64,000 bases of DNA from the NCBI GenBank assembly GCA_030789695.1, contig CM061141.1, positions 320,790,452 through 320,854,451 of the forward strand, written 5' to 3'. Each line of letters begins with the position of its first letter. The stretch's first letter is position 1. Origin of the DNA: Scilla litardierei. Taxonomy: Eukaryota; Streptophyta; Magnoliopsida; Asparagales; Asparagaceae. Of this stretch, positions 8,741-19,075 are shown piece after piece. The notes under the pieces are model-generated. The model was given only the letters and a program-made list of their open reading frames with translations. It searched no databases and was not told the origin of the DNA. Position numbers and translations under genes: made by a program.

Positions 8741-10860
8741 AGGGTTTGACGGACTCCGACCAGCCGAGCCAAGGAGGGGCGCAGAATGAAATATCCGCCC
8801 GCTCACCACCTCACCCCCATGCGGACCCATGGTCCCCGAAATCTCGAGCCTAGGAGAGAGGACAAGGGCATGAAAACCGAGGCAGACCGGACGTAGCCCG
8901 AGGACCACCAAACAACGCCTGCTAGGTAAACGTCGGGTCCCGATAAAGTAGATCCCCGATGTGACCCATCGAAGCAGAAGGACGCTAGGGAAATGTGCCA
9001 TTAATGACGAAACGCCCCCCGAGAGGCAAGGGCTGACGAATCGCACCAGGCGCCACCTGGCAAAAAGCGGCTTCCAAGGGGCATGATTCTGAGTAGCCCA
9101 TTTATAGCATCAGCTCATCGCATTAACTAGGGGGAAAACCGTCAACAAAACTCCCTATAAATACCCCACCACCCTCCCAAGGAAGAGAAAAACGGAAGTA
9201 GAAATATAGGAGCATGAATCTCAATCACCTACACCAAATATGAAAAGGCCCGGGACGCTCCATCCAACCACGGAGGAGGCCGATAACCACCGACGAATCA
9301 CACTTCCTCAACCGGCACTCGCTTACATACGACGATCACTGATAGGCTACTCCCCATACCCAGGGAACATCCCGACCACCAGCCTCCAGCTTCCTTTAGA
9401 CAGCTTGCGGCAGGGGTGTCGGAGCACCTGTGGCGGACCCCGCCCCCCTTTTCGACATCGAGAGAAGGAGGGGGCCCGGCCGGACCTCCCCGTAAGCCAC
9501 TCTGACCTCAACGCCCCTCCGCCCGGACAGACCGGCCTCAGCAGACCCACCTCCCAACGGCCCGCCACGCCGATAGGGTATTCTCCTTACAAGCGGATCG
9601 CCAATAGGGTATTCCCCTTACACGCAGGGAGCCCCGCCTGCCGGTCATCCACCTGCCCTGAACCGAATGAAGCAACCGGTTCGAAAGGCTTGCGGAGGGA
9701 CACCATCCCCCAATCGGCATCCGTGCCACCCCGATCCCCACCGAGTGCGAGGGGGGAAGCCCCCGCCGGGATTCCTAACGACCCACCTGCTCGCCCTCGA
9801 CCTTCCCCGAAAGGCCACCCCTTGGGAGAGCCCCCCGGGGAGGGCGACGTATCCTCCTCCACCTCATCCGCCTCCTCATCCGGGATTTTCTTTCGATGTA
9901 CGGGTTCCCCAGAGAGACCTTACAACCCTTCAGCACGATGGAGGCGAGCCGGGATATGACAAAGCAATGGAGGGGACGGAGGCCCGCCCAGCGGACAGGG
10001 GATCGGTCACCCCGACACAGCCCACAGCAAGGCTGCATCCCCGATGAATCCAAACGGCGAGTCATGGTGTGTCAACTCGCCCATAGATGATCAAGACCAA
10101 TATCCCACTCCCAACACTACGAGGACAGAAGGAATGCAGCGATCAGCAAAAAAGAAGGAGAGTCGCCTGCAAACAGTAGCCCTCTCATCCTGATGTAACG
10201 GGCAGCGGGTTGGGTCCCACCTGCCTGCTTATTGTAAACATTACCTAGAACTCTTATAATAGCTAATGAAAAAGACTGCCCTTTGCGGACTCCTAATCAT
10301 AGACCAAGCGTGCCCTGACTAGACACTTTGTAACAAAAACCAGGGCCGACCTGAAAAACCTAGGTCCCCCTCGGCCCGACCCGGCCGACATAGGCAAATG
10401 AAGATCGGAGAGCGGCAGCGCCCCGCCGCAAACTGCCGGGTCATTTCACCTCGCCCCGAACCCACGGATCCCCACTTTGCCCCGACCTCGCCAGTGCACT
10501 ACGATTCAACATCCCTCTCACCTTTACCTAGCGCTCGAGGGCAGACGTATGTTGGGGGAAATTATCCTCTCAGCAAACAGCCTACTCACATCCAGTAGGC
10601 GTCAGAAGGAGCCCGCCAGATAAACACAACCAGACATCTGGCTAGGTCCTCATCTCCCTCGCTACCTGGTGAGCTCCTACCTACCCCCTAGCCTGCCGCA
10701 GTAGCAGAACGGCACGCTCGTTGTAAGAACGCCAACTGATGATTTTTTAGTTTCGGACATGTAAGATAGCCTACCCGGCGCGTGCCCCGGTTACGAGTTG
10801 ACAACGTTGTTAACTACAAATGGGGAATCGGCAGAAAGAGATAGGTCGGATACTGGAATG
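8741..10860. other. GC-rich gene-free region, possible degenerate LTR
   Basis: I find no supported gene. A 239-codon frame at 9240-9959 is Pro/Arg/Ser-rich and has no recognisable domain; overlapping frames on both strands are equally open, as expected of GC-rich DNA. A TATAAATA at 9156-9163, and GTCGGAGCACC with CCCCGCCCC downstream (9418-9450), resemble the promoter and R-U5 layout of the Tat-like LTRs at 13300-14038 and 17150-18141. This could be the LTR of another such element with the tandem array in its U3. That assignment is tentative. Confidence 0.3.
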
Positions 10861-10886
10861 CAATCTGATCCACCCCCCCTTACTCT

Positions 10887-10988
10887 TTGGCACCTACGGT
10901 AGAGATCGGAGGTATTTGGCCCCCAAAAGGGATTGGGGTTTTAGATCCTCGGGAAATCCCTTTTCTTAATACCCTTATTCTCCCTTCA
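10887..10988 (+). pseudogene. cox3: Fragment of mitochondrial cox3 (cytochrome c oxidase subunit 3)
   Basis: The reading frame gives [21 protein letters not shown] and [13 protein letters not shown], which is the conserved middle of plant mitochondrial COX3 (a membrane subunit of respiratory complex IV). About 34 codons are recognisable. After ILPS the frame continues into unrelated sequence, and nothing matches upstream of SLAP. There is no start, no 5' or 3' part, and no promoter. It is a non-functional nuclear copy or a mitochondrial pseudogene fragment copied with its surroundings. Confidence 0.85.
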
Positions 10989-11387
10989 TGCCTTTTCTCC
11001 GATCATAAAGCCCCCGATCCCTTTCTTTGTCTTTTATCCACCCGTCCCGTTCTTTCTAATTCAAAAAAGAAAGGGGGGCGGGTCCCAGATCACATTCTGT
11101 GAATCGAAAGGGGAAGCCCACTCATCCATCAGCTCCTCTCGTAGATGCGGTGCGGTTTTACGAAGCGTCTAAGCACAGTTCACTCGCGTTGATCAATTTA
11201 GAGCCGCCACTCATCTTAGTTTCCCGCCCATCTCGATTCGGTGAGTGATCCGGGAGTTCCTTTTTAATGCTTGCTTTTAGTCTATCATTCTTCCACCAGT
11301 TAGAGATTCGAAAAAAACCAAGGGCCAATGCGCTTTCACCCTAGTAGGGAGCTGGTCTACGTAGGTTACTTCATCCGATCATGGGTC

Positions 11388-11492
11388 TCCCCATTACTTC
11401 GAAAAAGTGAGCCACCGGTTCAGGTATAAGATACTATCATTACCGCCTAGACAATTAGACATCCAAACCGTAATCGCAATGACCCAATTGCA
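11388..11492 (-). pseudogene. trnA-UGC: Fragment of chloroplast trnA-UGC: anticodon junction and intron start
   Basis: On the minus strand the sequence starts TGCAATTGGGTCATTGCG, then GGATGTCTAATTGTC, AGGCGGTAATGATAG, and CCGGTGGCTCACTTTTTC. I recognise this as the start of the group II intron of plastid trnA-UGC, with the anticodon TGC at the edge. Both exons are otherwise missing. About 105 bp match before the sequence diverges. Such pieces are common in plant mitochondrial genomes. It is not a working tRNA gene. Confidence 0.75.
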
Positions 11493-12150
11493 TTACCTAG
11501 GGAAATAGGTAAAAGAAATTTCCATCCAAGATTTAATAGCTGGTCCATTCACCTTAGTGTCAGTCTGGTTCGAATCAAGGAACGGAATCCAGTTCTACAG
11601 GCGTTGTTAAGCCTAAAGAAACCAAAGCCTTGCCAGCTAGACGACGGCATTCCAAGAAGCAACTTCCTATGGGAGGGTCCCCTATTGATGAATCACTCGA
11701 AAGTGAAACAGAGGTTGTTTCACGATTTGTCTATCTCATATAATTGAGAAAGTTCATTCACCCTAATACAGAGATGTCGAGTTTCACGATTTGTCTATCT
11801 CATATAACTGAGAAATCTGGATTTGATTGTTGTGTTATAAGAAACAAAAAATAGGGAAAAAAGAAATCTTTTTTTTTGAAAGATGCTAATTCATTCCGGC
11901 CACCAAAGCCCCTTCTTTCCGCTGGCTGTCCGGTCAGCGAGGAAATGGGAACAACGGCTTAAACCATTAGGTGTAGGCGCTTTCCGGAGGTTCTGAAAGA
12001 GATGAGAGTTCTTCCTATTTGACCCGAAACCGATCGATGGTCGGTCTCTCTTCTTCGTATTCGTATGGGATATAACCACGAAATGTGGAGTACCGTACCA
12101 CAAGGGATCCGATAGGATTCCTACTAAAAAATGCCTACCCTAACCGAAAT

Positions 12151-13299
12151 CTTTGGAGATGATTCCAAATGGCGGCCTCGGTCAAGTCGCGCTCGGCCTC
12201 CCGCCTCCCCTCCGGCTGCTGCCTCAGAATCCCCTTCTCCCTTTCCTTTTTTACTCTACACCGACGCCCCCCTTTAGGTCGGCTATCCACCCCTTCTGCA
12301 ACTCGACCACCCTCACCATGTTAGCTACCTCCCCGGCATGCCTCGATACTACATCATCCCCTTCCCGCTTTACCCCTGGAGTTGGCATTCGATCGTAGCC
12401 TTCGACAAGTCAAATTACGCGGCCCGTCCTTTCTCAACCTCGCAGACCGCTGCAACCCTTTCCACCGTCGCTCCCGTTTCCCTCAGCCTCCCCCTGACCA
12501 CGAGGAGGCTGGCCCTCGCTTCATCGAGAGCCGATGGCCACCGGGGTGCGACGCCGAAGGGCTACCATAGCCATGATCTTTCGCAGAAGACCCCTGTCAG
12601 CTAGGCACGGATAAGGAAAGGGAGGGGACGAGTCAGGGAAGTCAACCTACTTGCACGACATGCCACACAGCGGAGCCACATAATCTTTCTGCCCCCACAC
12701 GGATCAAGGACCCACGATCCCGATGCAGCGGACAACGCTCCGTGAGACTCGCCGCCGCCTCCGAACACGAACCGAAATCTGAACCAACGCCTCAAAGAGG
12801 GGAGGCGTTACGTCATCCGAGCCGAATCGGGCTCCCGCCTCGAGCTCGAATGCCGGGGGCAATTATTACGACCTGAAGATCGTGATAGTCCGACCTTCTG
12901 CCATGAACCATGCCCCTCCCAAATGGATGGCCCACCCAATGACAGGGCGTCGCACGCCCGAGCTTTAGAGGCTTGTAGGGTGCCAGCCGGCTCGAAAGCC
13001 CCAGACTGTAGGGGGATGGGTGCACCTCGCCTTGCCCCCCCACCCCGACAGAGGCGCTCGACCGCCCTCGCTCGATCCGCCGGGAACGGTGCGCTCGGGG
13101 CACGCCCGGACGGCGTAGCCTCGGATGTTTACTGAGGCGCACCCGTCTCCTGCCCCCCGGCGATCCAGGATCCTTGTCCGAGAGTGCGCAGCTGGGTCGC
13201 ACGTCCGCCGCCCAGGTCGGCCAAGAGGATCGTCAGAGGGTCCTGCCTCTGGGAGGCGTTCCTTCGGATCCTTGGCTCATCGGACACGACAAACAACCT
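12151..13299. other. GC-rich stretch without supported gene
   Basis: Several overlapping frames are open on both strands (for example about 12153-12600 and 12813-13202), but none shows a domain, motif or plausible exon structure. The region may be internal sequence or U3 of the Tat-like element whose LTR end is at 14038. A purine run, TAGGGGGATGGG near 13009-13020, could be a polypurine tract with the LTR starting just after it, but this is unproven. Confidence 0.3.
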
Positions 13300-14038
13300 A
13301 GTATAAGGACGCGACTGACACTTACGCCGCCCGACCATCAGACAAAGCATCCCCCATGGCCGCTGCGTCCCCTGATACTTAATGCTTTCGGCCCTGACAC
13401 CCTGACAAAAGCGCACCTGGCCGTTGCGCCGTCTGACAACAGCGTGGTTGACACTCCTATTCCCGACATCCTCGTCCGAAGCTTCCGCTGACAGCAGGAC
13501 CAGCTCAGCACGTCGAGTCGGCATGCCAGGTCTGCCACACCGAACTGCCTCCCATCAGGTATAAATACCCCCTCACTTCTTACGGTGAGGGGGTTGGCAA
13601 ATTTACTCTTAATCTCATTATTCACACACGAGAGCAGAGGTCTTCCATATCTTTGTTCTCCCACTCATAGCTCGTCACGTACGGTCGACTCACCCTTAGT
13701 CCGACCTGCGTGCCTAGCCTCCGCTTTAAGTCCTATTACTGACTTAGGCATCGGAGAGGCTAAGGGTTGGACCCCAACCCGGCCTTTCTGACGAGTTGCT
13801 CATTGCGCAGGATAGCTCGTCCCCTGGCTTGTGTTCGCCTTCAGCTCCAGCAGTCTGATCTTCCTCAACAGCATCCTGCGGGATTCGACTACGTGGTCTG
13901 CTCCAACAACAAGCTTAGCCTCATCACCCCTCTAATCACATGTCAAATAGCCTACCCTAATCACTTCATTAACATAACCACCATGCCCTTGGTTCCCCGT
14001 AATACAAATTCATTGTAAGTGAGTTCTACCCCGCAACA
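13300..14038 (+). mobile_element. Tat-like Ty3/gypsy LTR (promoter, R and U5), solo or 3' LTR
   Basis: This segment matches the order of motifs in the LTR at 17150-18141. The shared motifs are CCTGACAAAAGCGC, a TATAAATA box (13560-13567), GTGAGGGGGTTGGCAAAT, GACTTAGGCATCGGAGAGGC, GGCCTTTCTGACGAGTTG, TACAAATTCATTGTAAGTGAG and CCCCGCAACA at the end. Unlike that LTR it is not followed by a primer-binding site, so it is a 3' LTR or solo LTR. The left boundary is uncertain (perhaps near 13021). Confidence 0.65.
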
Positions 14039-15151
14039 TTCTTGTTTATAAGTTTGTCATTATCTTTATATATATTCTATCATTGTATAAAATTACATCT
14101 TTAACCATTTTCTCTCTCCCATGCACTACACTTCTGCCTGCAGTTCCAACTCCTCCTTCCGTCACCGCTGCTCACACCGTCCGACGCCTCTCCTCCATTT
14201 TAACCATTGGAATTTAATTGATTTTTTTTTGATCTAATTGCAAGAGAATGAGAACAGAGACCTTGGAGGGAGACGAGGAGCATGGTATGGAGCGGAGAAG
14301 GTGGACGAGGGAGAGACGGAGGTTGGGGTGGAAGAGGAGGAGGCGTTGACAGACGGAGGCGGAAGTGGATGTTGACGAAGATATGGTCAACATTAAGTTT
14401 TTTGAGAAAAAACTTAATGTTTCTAACAATATTTTAAAACTGTGTAGCGTGCTTAGCAATTTAATATATTTAGGAAAAAATAAAGAGGCCCTAGCTTGCA
14501 CACAACATATTAGGACGAAAAGGATGGGGTAAAATATCTTTGCTTTTTGCCATAATTCAAAGGGAAGTTTCTTTAAGCGGCATGAAGAAATATCATAGTG
14601 CCTTCATGTGGTGAGAAGAGAGGGAAGGCAACTTGTGAAGAAGGATATCCACTCACCAAATGCATCCGTCCTCAAGAGGAGAAAGAGAAGCATGACTCTT
14701 GTTATGGGCTGTGAGGAAGACTAGTATAAGATACTCATGCTGTTAACTTGTATTAGTATAGGAGAAGTATATCTTAGAGCTTTGATGTGAGTCTCAATCT
14801 TAGTTTTAACTGCCGAAGATGGCCGTACTCAGTCGGCAACATATAGCTTTTAACACAGTGACATCGCTTCTATATTGCAGGGGCTGCTAGCTAGTATCTC
14901 TTGTCAATTTCTATTGAATTGCCCCGCGTCAAACCACCACCACCACACACACACACGCACATCATTGAAGTGAGGACTGAGGAGGGTACGCACCTCACAG
15001 ACGTGCAAAAACACTGTATAAGATCCCTGCAAGCAAATCCCACGCTGATGTCCAAAATGTCACTTGTCAGTACTGTAATTCGAATTACTACGCATTAGTG
15101 TCCCCCACATTAAATACAGTTCAATCCCAAACGAAATCCATCTTTGCCCAC
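14039..15151. other. Intergenic region upstream of the dioxygenase gene
   Basis: No ORF of note is seen. The region contains a pyrimidine-rich then purine-rich stretch (14110-14370), a perfect hairpin (14389-14421), and an AC-rich microsatellite (14935-14960). The last few hundred bases before 15152 are presumably the promoter of the dioxygenase gene. Confidence 0.5.
14389..14421. repeat. Perfect 15-bp inverted repeat with 3-nt loop
   Basis: AACATTAAGTTTTTT (14389-14403) and its exact complement (14407-14421) flank GAG. It is short and perfect in otherwise unremarkable DNA. It could be a fold-back scar or a tiny palindromic element. Confidence 0.8.
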
Positions 15152-15161
15152 TATATATATA
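15152..15161 (+). promoter_or_regulatory. Probable TATA box of the dioxygenase gene
   Basis: TATATATATA lies about 210 bp before the ATG and about 75 bp before a likely 5'-UTR intron donor (GAAA/GTAAGA at 15235). The intron would end TGCTGCAG at 15370, immediately before the ATG, leaving a short spliced leader. Confidence 0.5.
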
Positions 15162-15370
15162 TCTCACCTGGCTAAGCTTGCTCTCCATCTATCCGCCAAA
15201 CATAAGCAGTTCTTCTCACCGGTATCAAGCGAAAGTAAGATCTTTCTCTTCGCGTCTCTTTTTGATGTTGGTTGGTTTAATGGTGTCAATTAATACGATC
15301 CGGAACAAGTGTATAATTTCAAATATATACCATTTCATACAATTAATGGCGGCTTAATTATATGCTGCAG

Positions 15371-16483
15371 ATGGAACCAAGCACAAGCCCGGCCTCAGCC
15401 ATTCCCCGCCTCGACCTCACGAAGGACCCCGAAGCGCTCAAGCAAGGAAGCGAGCAATGGAAGCTCGCCATGGAAGAGATCAAGGAAGCGCTGGACACGC
15501 ATGGGTATTTCTTGGTGAAGTACGACGCCATATCCAACGATGACAAGGAACGGCTGTACGAGGCGATGCGGGGCTTCTTCAGTCTCCCCGTCGAAACCAA
15601 GAGTAGGGGCTCCAACTATGATGAGGCGTTTCCGGCGTATTTGGGGAAAAGCTCTTTTCTCCCTCTCTATGAAACTATCCGCGTTCCGAATGCGGCGCAG
15701 AAAGAAAACTCCGAGGCCTTCACCAGGCTCATGTGGCCCAACGGGAACGATGAATTCTGGTAATTTAATTTAACAATTAATCATGGTTGCTCATGCACCC
15801 GCTTGCTTCTCATGCGGTTTACTTTTACTCGTCTCTCAGCAATGCCATGCACGCGATGGGCAGCAAGATGACAGACTTGACTCGGGTGCTCACCAACATG
15901 ATCCTTGACGCATATGGACTGGGGAAATATCAAGAAACGTTCACGGATGGGAGCGATCCTGTGTTCCACATGATCAAATACTCGACTCCAGAGAAGGAAG
16001 GGGAAGCTATTGGCATTTCGCCGCACGCCGATACCGGTTACCTCACCGTGCTCGGCCAGAACGACGTGTCCGGTCTCGCGATCAAGAACAATCAAGGGGA
16101 CTGGGTCGAAGTGGATCCTGGCCAAGATTACTTCGTCGTCGTCGTCGCCCAATCCCTACGCGTGGGTGACTAGCTTATATTCTCTTCCTTTATAAGTTTC
16201 TGCCTTTGAATATATGTATCATGACGTCCGCCGACTTATTCGTGCAGGCTTTGACCAACGGAAGGCTGCGCCCTACATACCATCAGGTGAACATACGTGG
16301 AGTGACGGAACGGCTCTCCTACGCGGTGTTTCTGATGCCCAAGCCCGACCAAATCCTGGATGCGCTGCCCGAGATGGTCGACGAGGAGCATCCTCGTCTG
16401 TTCAAGCCGTTTGCATTCCGTGAATTTGCTATATTAAACCGGAGGTGTGCTGGTGATCCTCTTAGCAGCTTTGCCGGTATCTG

Positions 16484-16484
<1 letters not shown>
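15371..16484 (+). CDS. 2-oxoglutarate/Fe(II)-dependent dioxygenase, AOP1-like, three exons
   Basis: This is a soluble plant 2-oxoglutarate dioxygenase of the family that includes AOP1-type enzymes; the substrate is unknown. Proposed exons are 15371-15759, 15840-16161 and 16248-16484 (stop TGA), giving 315 aa, the usual length. Introns are 80 and 86 nt with GT-AG ends. Intron 1 splits a codon after position 2; intron 2 is phase 0 and joins QSLR to ALTNGRL. The N-terminal dioxygenase domain starts IPRLDL, with HGYFLVKYD near residue 50. The catalytic core in exon 2 has SPHADTGYLTVL (iron ligands His and Asp). Exon 3 has TYHQV (third ligand) and the 2OG-binding Arg of RLS. The C-terminus, DEEHPRLFKPF then FAGI, is typical of the family. 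Start choice: an ATG at 15362 is in frame, but TGCTGCAG before 15371 looks like a splice acceptor. All catalytic residues are present, so the gene looks functional. Confidence 0.88.

Positions 16485-16543
<59 letters not shown>
16484..16543. repeat. (TA)n microsatellite just after the dioxygenase stop
   Basis: An almost uninterrupted TA run of about 58 bp starts at the stop codon, so it would lie in the 3' UTR. It is likely length-polymorphic. Confidence 0.95.
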
Positions 16544-16545
<2 letters not shown>

Positions 16546-17150
16546 CAAGTTCCTCCATGGGCTTGTATTCGTTGGTGACCATCCCTTTGTGTCTTGCACC
16601 TGATCCTTTCGATCAAGTGCCACACGTTCTACATTAATCCCACGTATATTTATATATATATATGTGCTTGTATATGTCGTACTTGTATGAGAACATAGAC
16701 CATGTATGTTTCCATACTGAAATATGTCTAGTCGTTGTTACCGATTGGTGTGCTTGGTTGTTATATAAGCATGTCTCTGTATGTTGGTTATATAGTAAAA
16801 AAGGACCTGCATAAAGTGCTTGAATGAAGTCATATATTTGTGTGAGGAAAATAGATTTTGTACGTTTTTATACCCAGATATGTCTAGTTGCACGTTGTTG
16901 ATAAGAGCTTCGGATGTTACTTGGTTGTTATGACTTGTGTATGCATGTCTCTGTATGTTGGGTATATGTGCCAACTTTCGTTTGATGAGAACTTTGCACA
17001 GTACGGTATCCATATTTTGGTATTTACCCCCAATTCATTGCTAATGATTTATGGAATATTATCATCGAGGTTTAATCTAAGCATTCATTCCGAACAACAA
17101 GAATAGGAATAAATAATGGAAAATAGTTATCTTTGCTGAATATCTTGTAC
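16544..17150. other. 3' flank of the dioxygenase gene with a diverged direct repeat
   Basis: There is no gene. Two diverged copies of about 110 bp, roughly 16690-16800 and 16870-16975, share ATATGTCTAGT, CTTGGTTGTTAT and GCATGTCTCTGTATGTTGG. They are about 190 bp apart, a local duplication. Confidence 0.6.
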
Positions 17151-18141
17151 GTCTTTTGTTACAATCTTAAGATCAGTCCAGTCGATCTAGGCCCGTATGA
17201 TCAAAGCCCAAGTAAATAGCTCGCCGAATCTCCTTAATGAGAACTAGCTCCGAGAAGAAGCTCACCGACGCTTAGACAAGCACGTCGAGGTTCGGAGCAG
17301 CTCGCGCCAGCAGAGCGGCAAACTTGTCAACCGAACCAAAGAGAAGCGCCCTCCGGCTGATTGCGCATGATATACGCCAGATCGCCCCAAAGGTAGCTCA
17401 CTTAACTCTCCACCCAGAAGTCCGCCCAAGGATGAGCACGAAACGTCGGCCCAGGAGGGTGTGACCTGTCATAAATATCACTGACATAAGCCTGACAAAA
17501 GCACATATGGCCATTTCGTCGACTGACAGCCTGACAAAAGCGTGCCTGACGCTTTCGGCTCTGACAGTCTGACAAAAGCGCGCCTGTCACGTTCAGCTCT
17601 GACATTCTCGGCCAAACCTTCGACTGTCTGACACCGCCAGCTCAGCTAAATCAACCGACTCCAACAACCTATAAACACACCCTCTCCTCCAACGACAAGG
17701 GGTTGGCTAATCAGGAAGAAACACTAACCCTTCTATTTACATTCAAGGCTGAATATCCTCCATATATTCAAGCCTTCCACATAAGTCCGCCACGAAGGTG
17801 TCGATCTACATCTGAGATCGTCCAGCGTGTCCGACGTTCTCCAAACAGTCATCAACTGACTTAAGCATTGGAGAGGCTTTTGGTTGACAGCCAACCGAGC
17901 CTTTCTGATGAGTTGTTCTTCTTGCAGGAAGCTCGCCTCAGCTAACAGCAGTCGAAGCGACCTGCGACGATCTTCACTAATTGACGAGCGACCTTCACCA
18001 ATTGACGATGGACCTTGGGATCTCAATCCTCAAAGTGCTCTCGAATGCGTGAGTAGCCTCGTCTACACCCTAAACAATTGTAATCATTGTAACCGTGCAT
18101 TTCAATACAAATTCACTGTTAGTGGATGTTACCCCGCAACA
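17150..18141 (+). mobile_element. 5' LTR of Tat-like Ty3/gypsy element F (left end uncertain)
   Basis: The LTR ends CCCCGCAACA at 18141 and is followed within 2 nt by a primer-binding site. Inside are three copies of TGACAAAAGC (17490-17580), a TATAAACA box near 17671, and the motif series shared with 13300-14038 (ACTTAAGCATTGGAGAGGC, CCTTTCTGATGAGTTG, TACAAATTCACTGTTAGTG). I cannot fix the left boundary; it lies after the 3' flank of the dioxygenase gene. Confidence 0.7.
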
Positions 18142-18143
18142 TT

Positions 18144-18158
18144 TGGTGCCGTCTGTGG
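18144..18158 (+). other. Primer-binding site of element F
   Basis: TGGTGCCGTCTGTGG lies 2 nt after the LTR end. TGGYGCCGTCTGTGG is the sequence I associate with Tat-lineage plant gypsy elements. It begins with TGG, as expected for pairing with a tRNA CCA end. Confidence 0.7.
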
Positions 18159-18176
18159 AAACAAAGGGTTACATCC

Positions 18177-19075
18177 ATGGTAGACCCCACAAAAAGTCAA
18201 TGCTGTCATCGTAGCGATAAACAACCAATGCTCGAGGAGGCCCCCTCTCCTAGGAGGTCCCCCCAGAGAGATGCACCCCTTGAGGGGCCAGACGCTACCA
18301 TCGAGGCCGCAGCCCGCGGCGTCTACCAAGGATTTGAGATCTTCAACAAAGTAATGAAGGACGTGGTCGCGGCAAAATCTGCGAGACTGCCTCCAACACC
18401 AGGCCCCTCTAGCACTCTCAATGTGAAGCGGAACCACCTCCCAAAATTTGACGAAGAAGCGGCCGCACGAAGGAGGTGCTTCAATGAAGAGGTGTTAGCC
18501 GCACTGCAAAGGCGTCTCGATAATGAAGTGACGGCCGCCAGGCAAAGACGGTTCGACGAGGAGGAGGCCACAATACAAAGGCGGCTTGATGAAGAAGCAG
18601 CTGTCCGATAGCGACGTTACATCGTCGTCGCGAGGAAGAGGATTCAGCAGAGGAGCCTGGGAATCCCGTATGCATCGATCGAGATACTGCGTGAGAATAT
18701 CCCGCAAGATCAAGCTGTGGAGAGCCACTCTTGCAGAAGACCGCTAAGCCCAGGGCACGAAGGGCACCCCCATTAAGGCAGAAGCCCCCCTCAGGCTGAG
18801 CACCTCTTTCCTAGGTGGAATGACAGGCGGGGGCAGAGTCACGAGCGAAGCCCGATCCCCAAGGCATATAGAATGGACTCTCCTAAGCGCCGAGGTGTCT
18901 CATCCGGCGGTTCCAACTACGGGCAAGAGCTCCGAGGCCGTCAGGACGTCGCACGAAGGTCGTCAACACCTCCCCAACATCCCGAAAAAGTCAACCTGCT
19001 GGCCCGAAGGGTGATCTCAACCCTGATACCGTATAGGTTCAAGCTACCCCAGCTTGAATTGTACGACGGTTCGGG
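18177..19075 (+). pseudogene. gag: Start of Tat-like gag of element F, cut by element B
   Basis: The ATG at 18177 starts MVDPTKSQ. The first 144 codons are open and end in a coiled-coil-like region with repeated arms (FDEEAAARRR, RRLDNEV, RRFDEEE, RRLDEEA). A stop follows at 18609-18611. Further on, in another frame, the gag motif RFKLPQLELYDGSG (about 19035-19075), which opens the conserved gag core in Tat-type elements, is cut at DGSG by the LTR of element B. The rest of F lies beyond the right edge, after all the nested elements, or is lost. Confidence 0.75.

Larger units (their letters stand above)
10860..12150. other. Nuclear insertion of mitochondrial DNA (NUMT), rearranged
   Basis: This stretch holds a recognisable cox3 fragment and a chloroplast trnA-UGC intron fragment within about 600 bp, a mix typical of plant mitochondrial genomes, which carry chloroplast pieces. 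The rest has no ORF I recognise, but its composition differs from the flanking GC-rich DNA. It includes a direct repeat containing TTTCACGATTTGTCTATCTC (about 11718 and 11779). Boundaries are approximate. Confidence 0.6.

Noticed and set aside
7843..8853. Long open frames (up to 336 codons) on both strands in the GC-rich tandem array
   Set aside because: They are permuted translations of the 80-bp unit in several frames at once, with no domain, no plausible start context and no conservation beyond the repeat.
9240..9959. 239-codon frame in GC-rich DNA
   Set aside because: There is low-complexity Pro/Arg/Ser composition, competing frames on both strands, and no recognisable domain or intron structure.
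11388..11492. A tRNA gene (trnA-UGC)
   Set aside because: Only the anticodon edge and the first part of the group II intron are present; both exons are otherwise missing.
16206..16247. Upstream extension of exon 3 of the dioxygenase gene
   Set aside because: The frame upstream of GCTTTGACC encodes nothing like the family, and CGTGCAG at 16241-16247 is a good splice acceptor that restores the conserved TNGRL motif.
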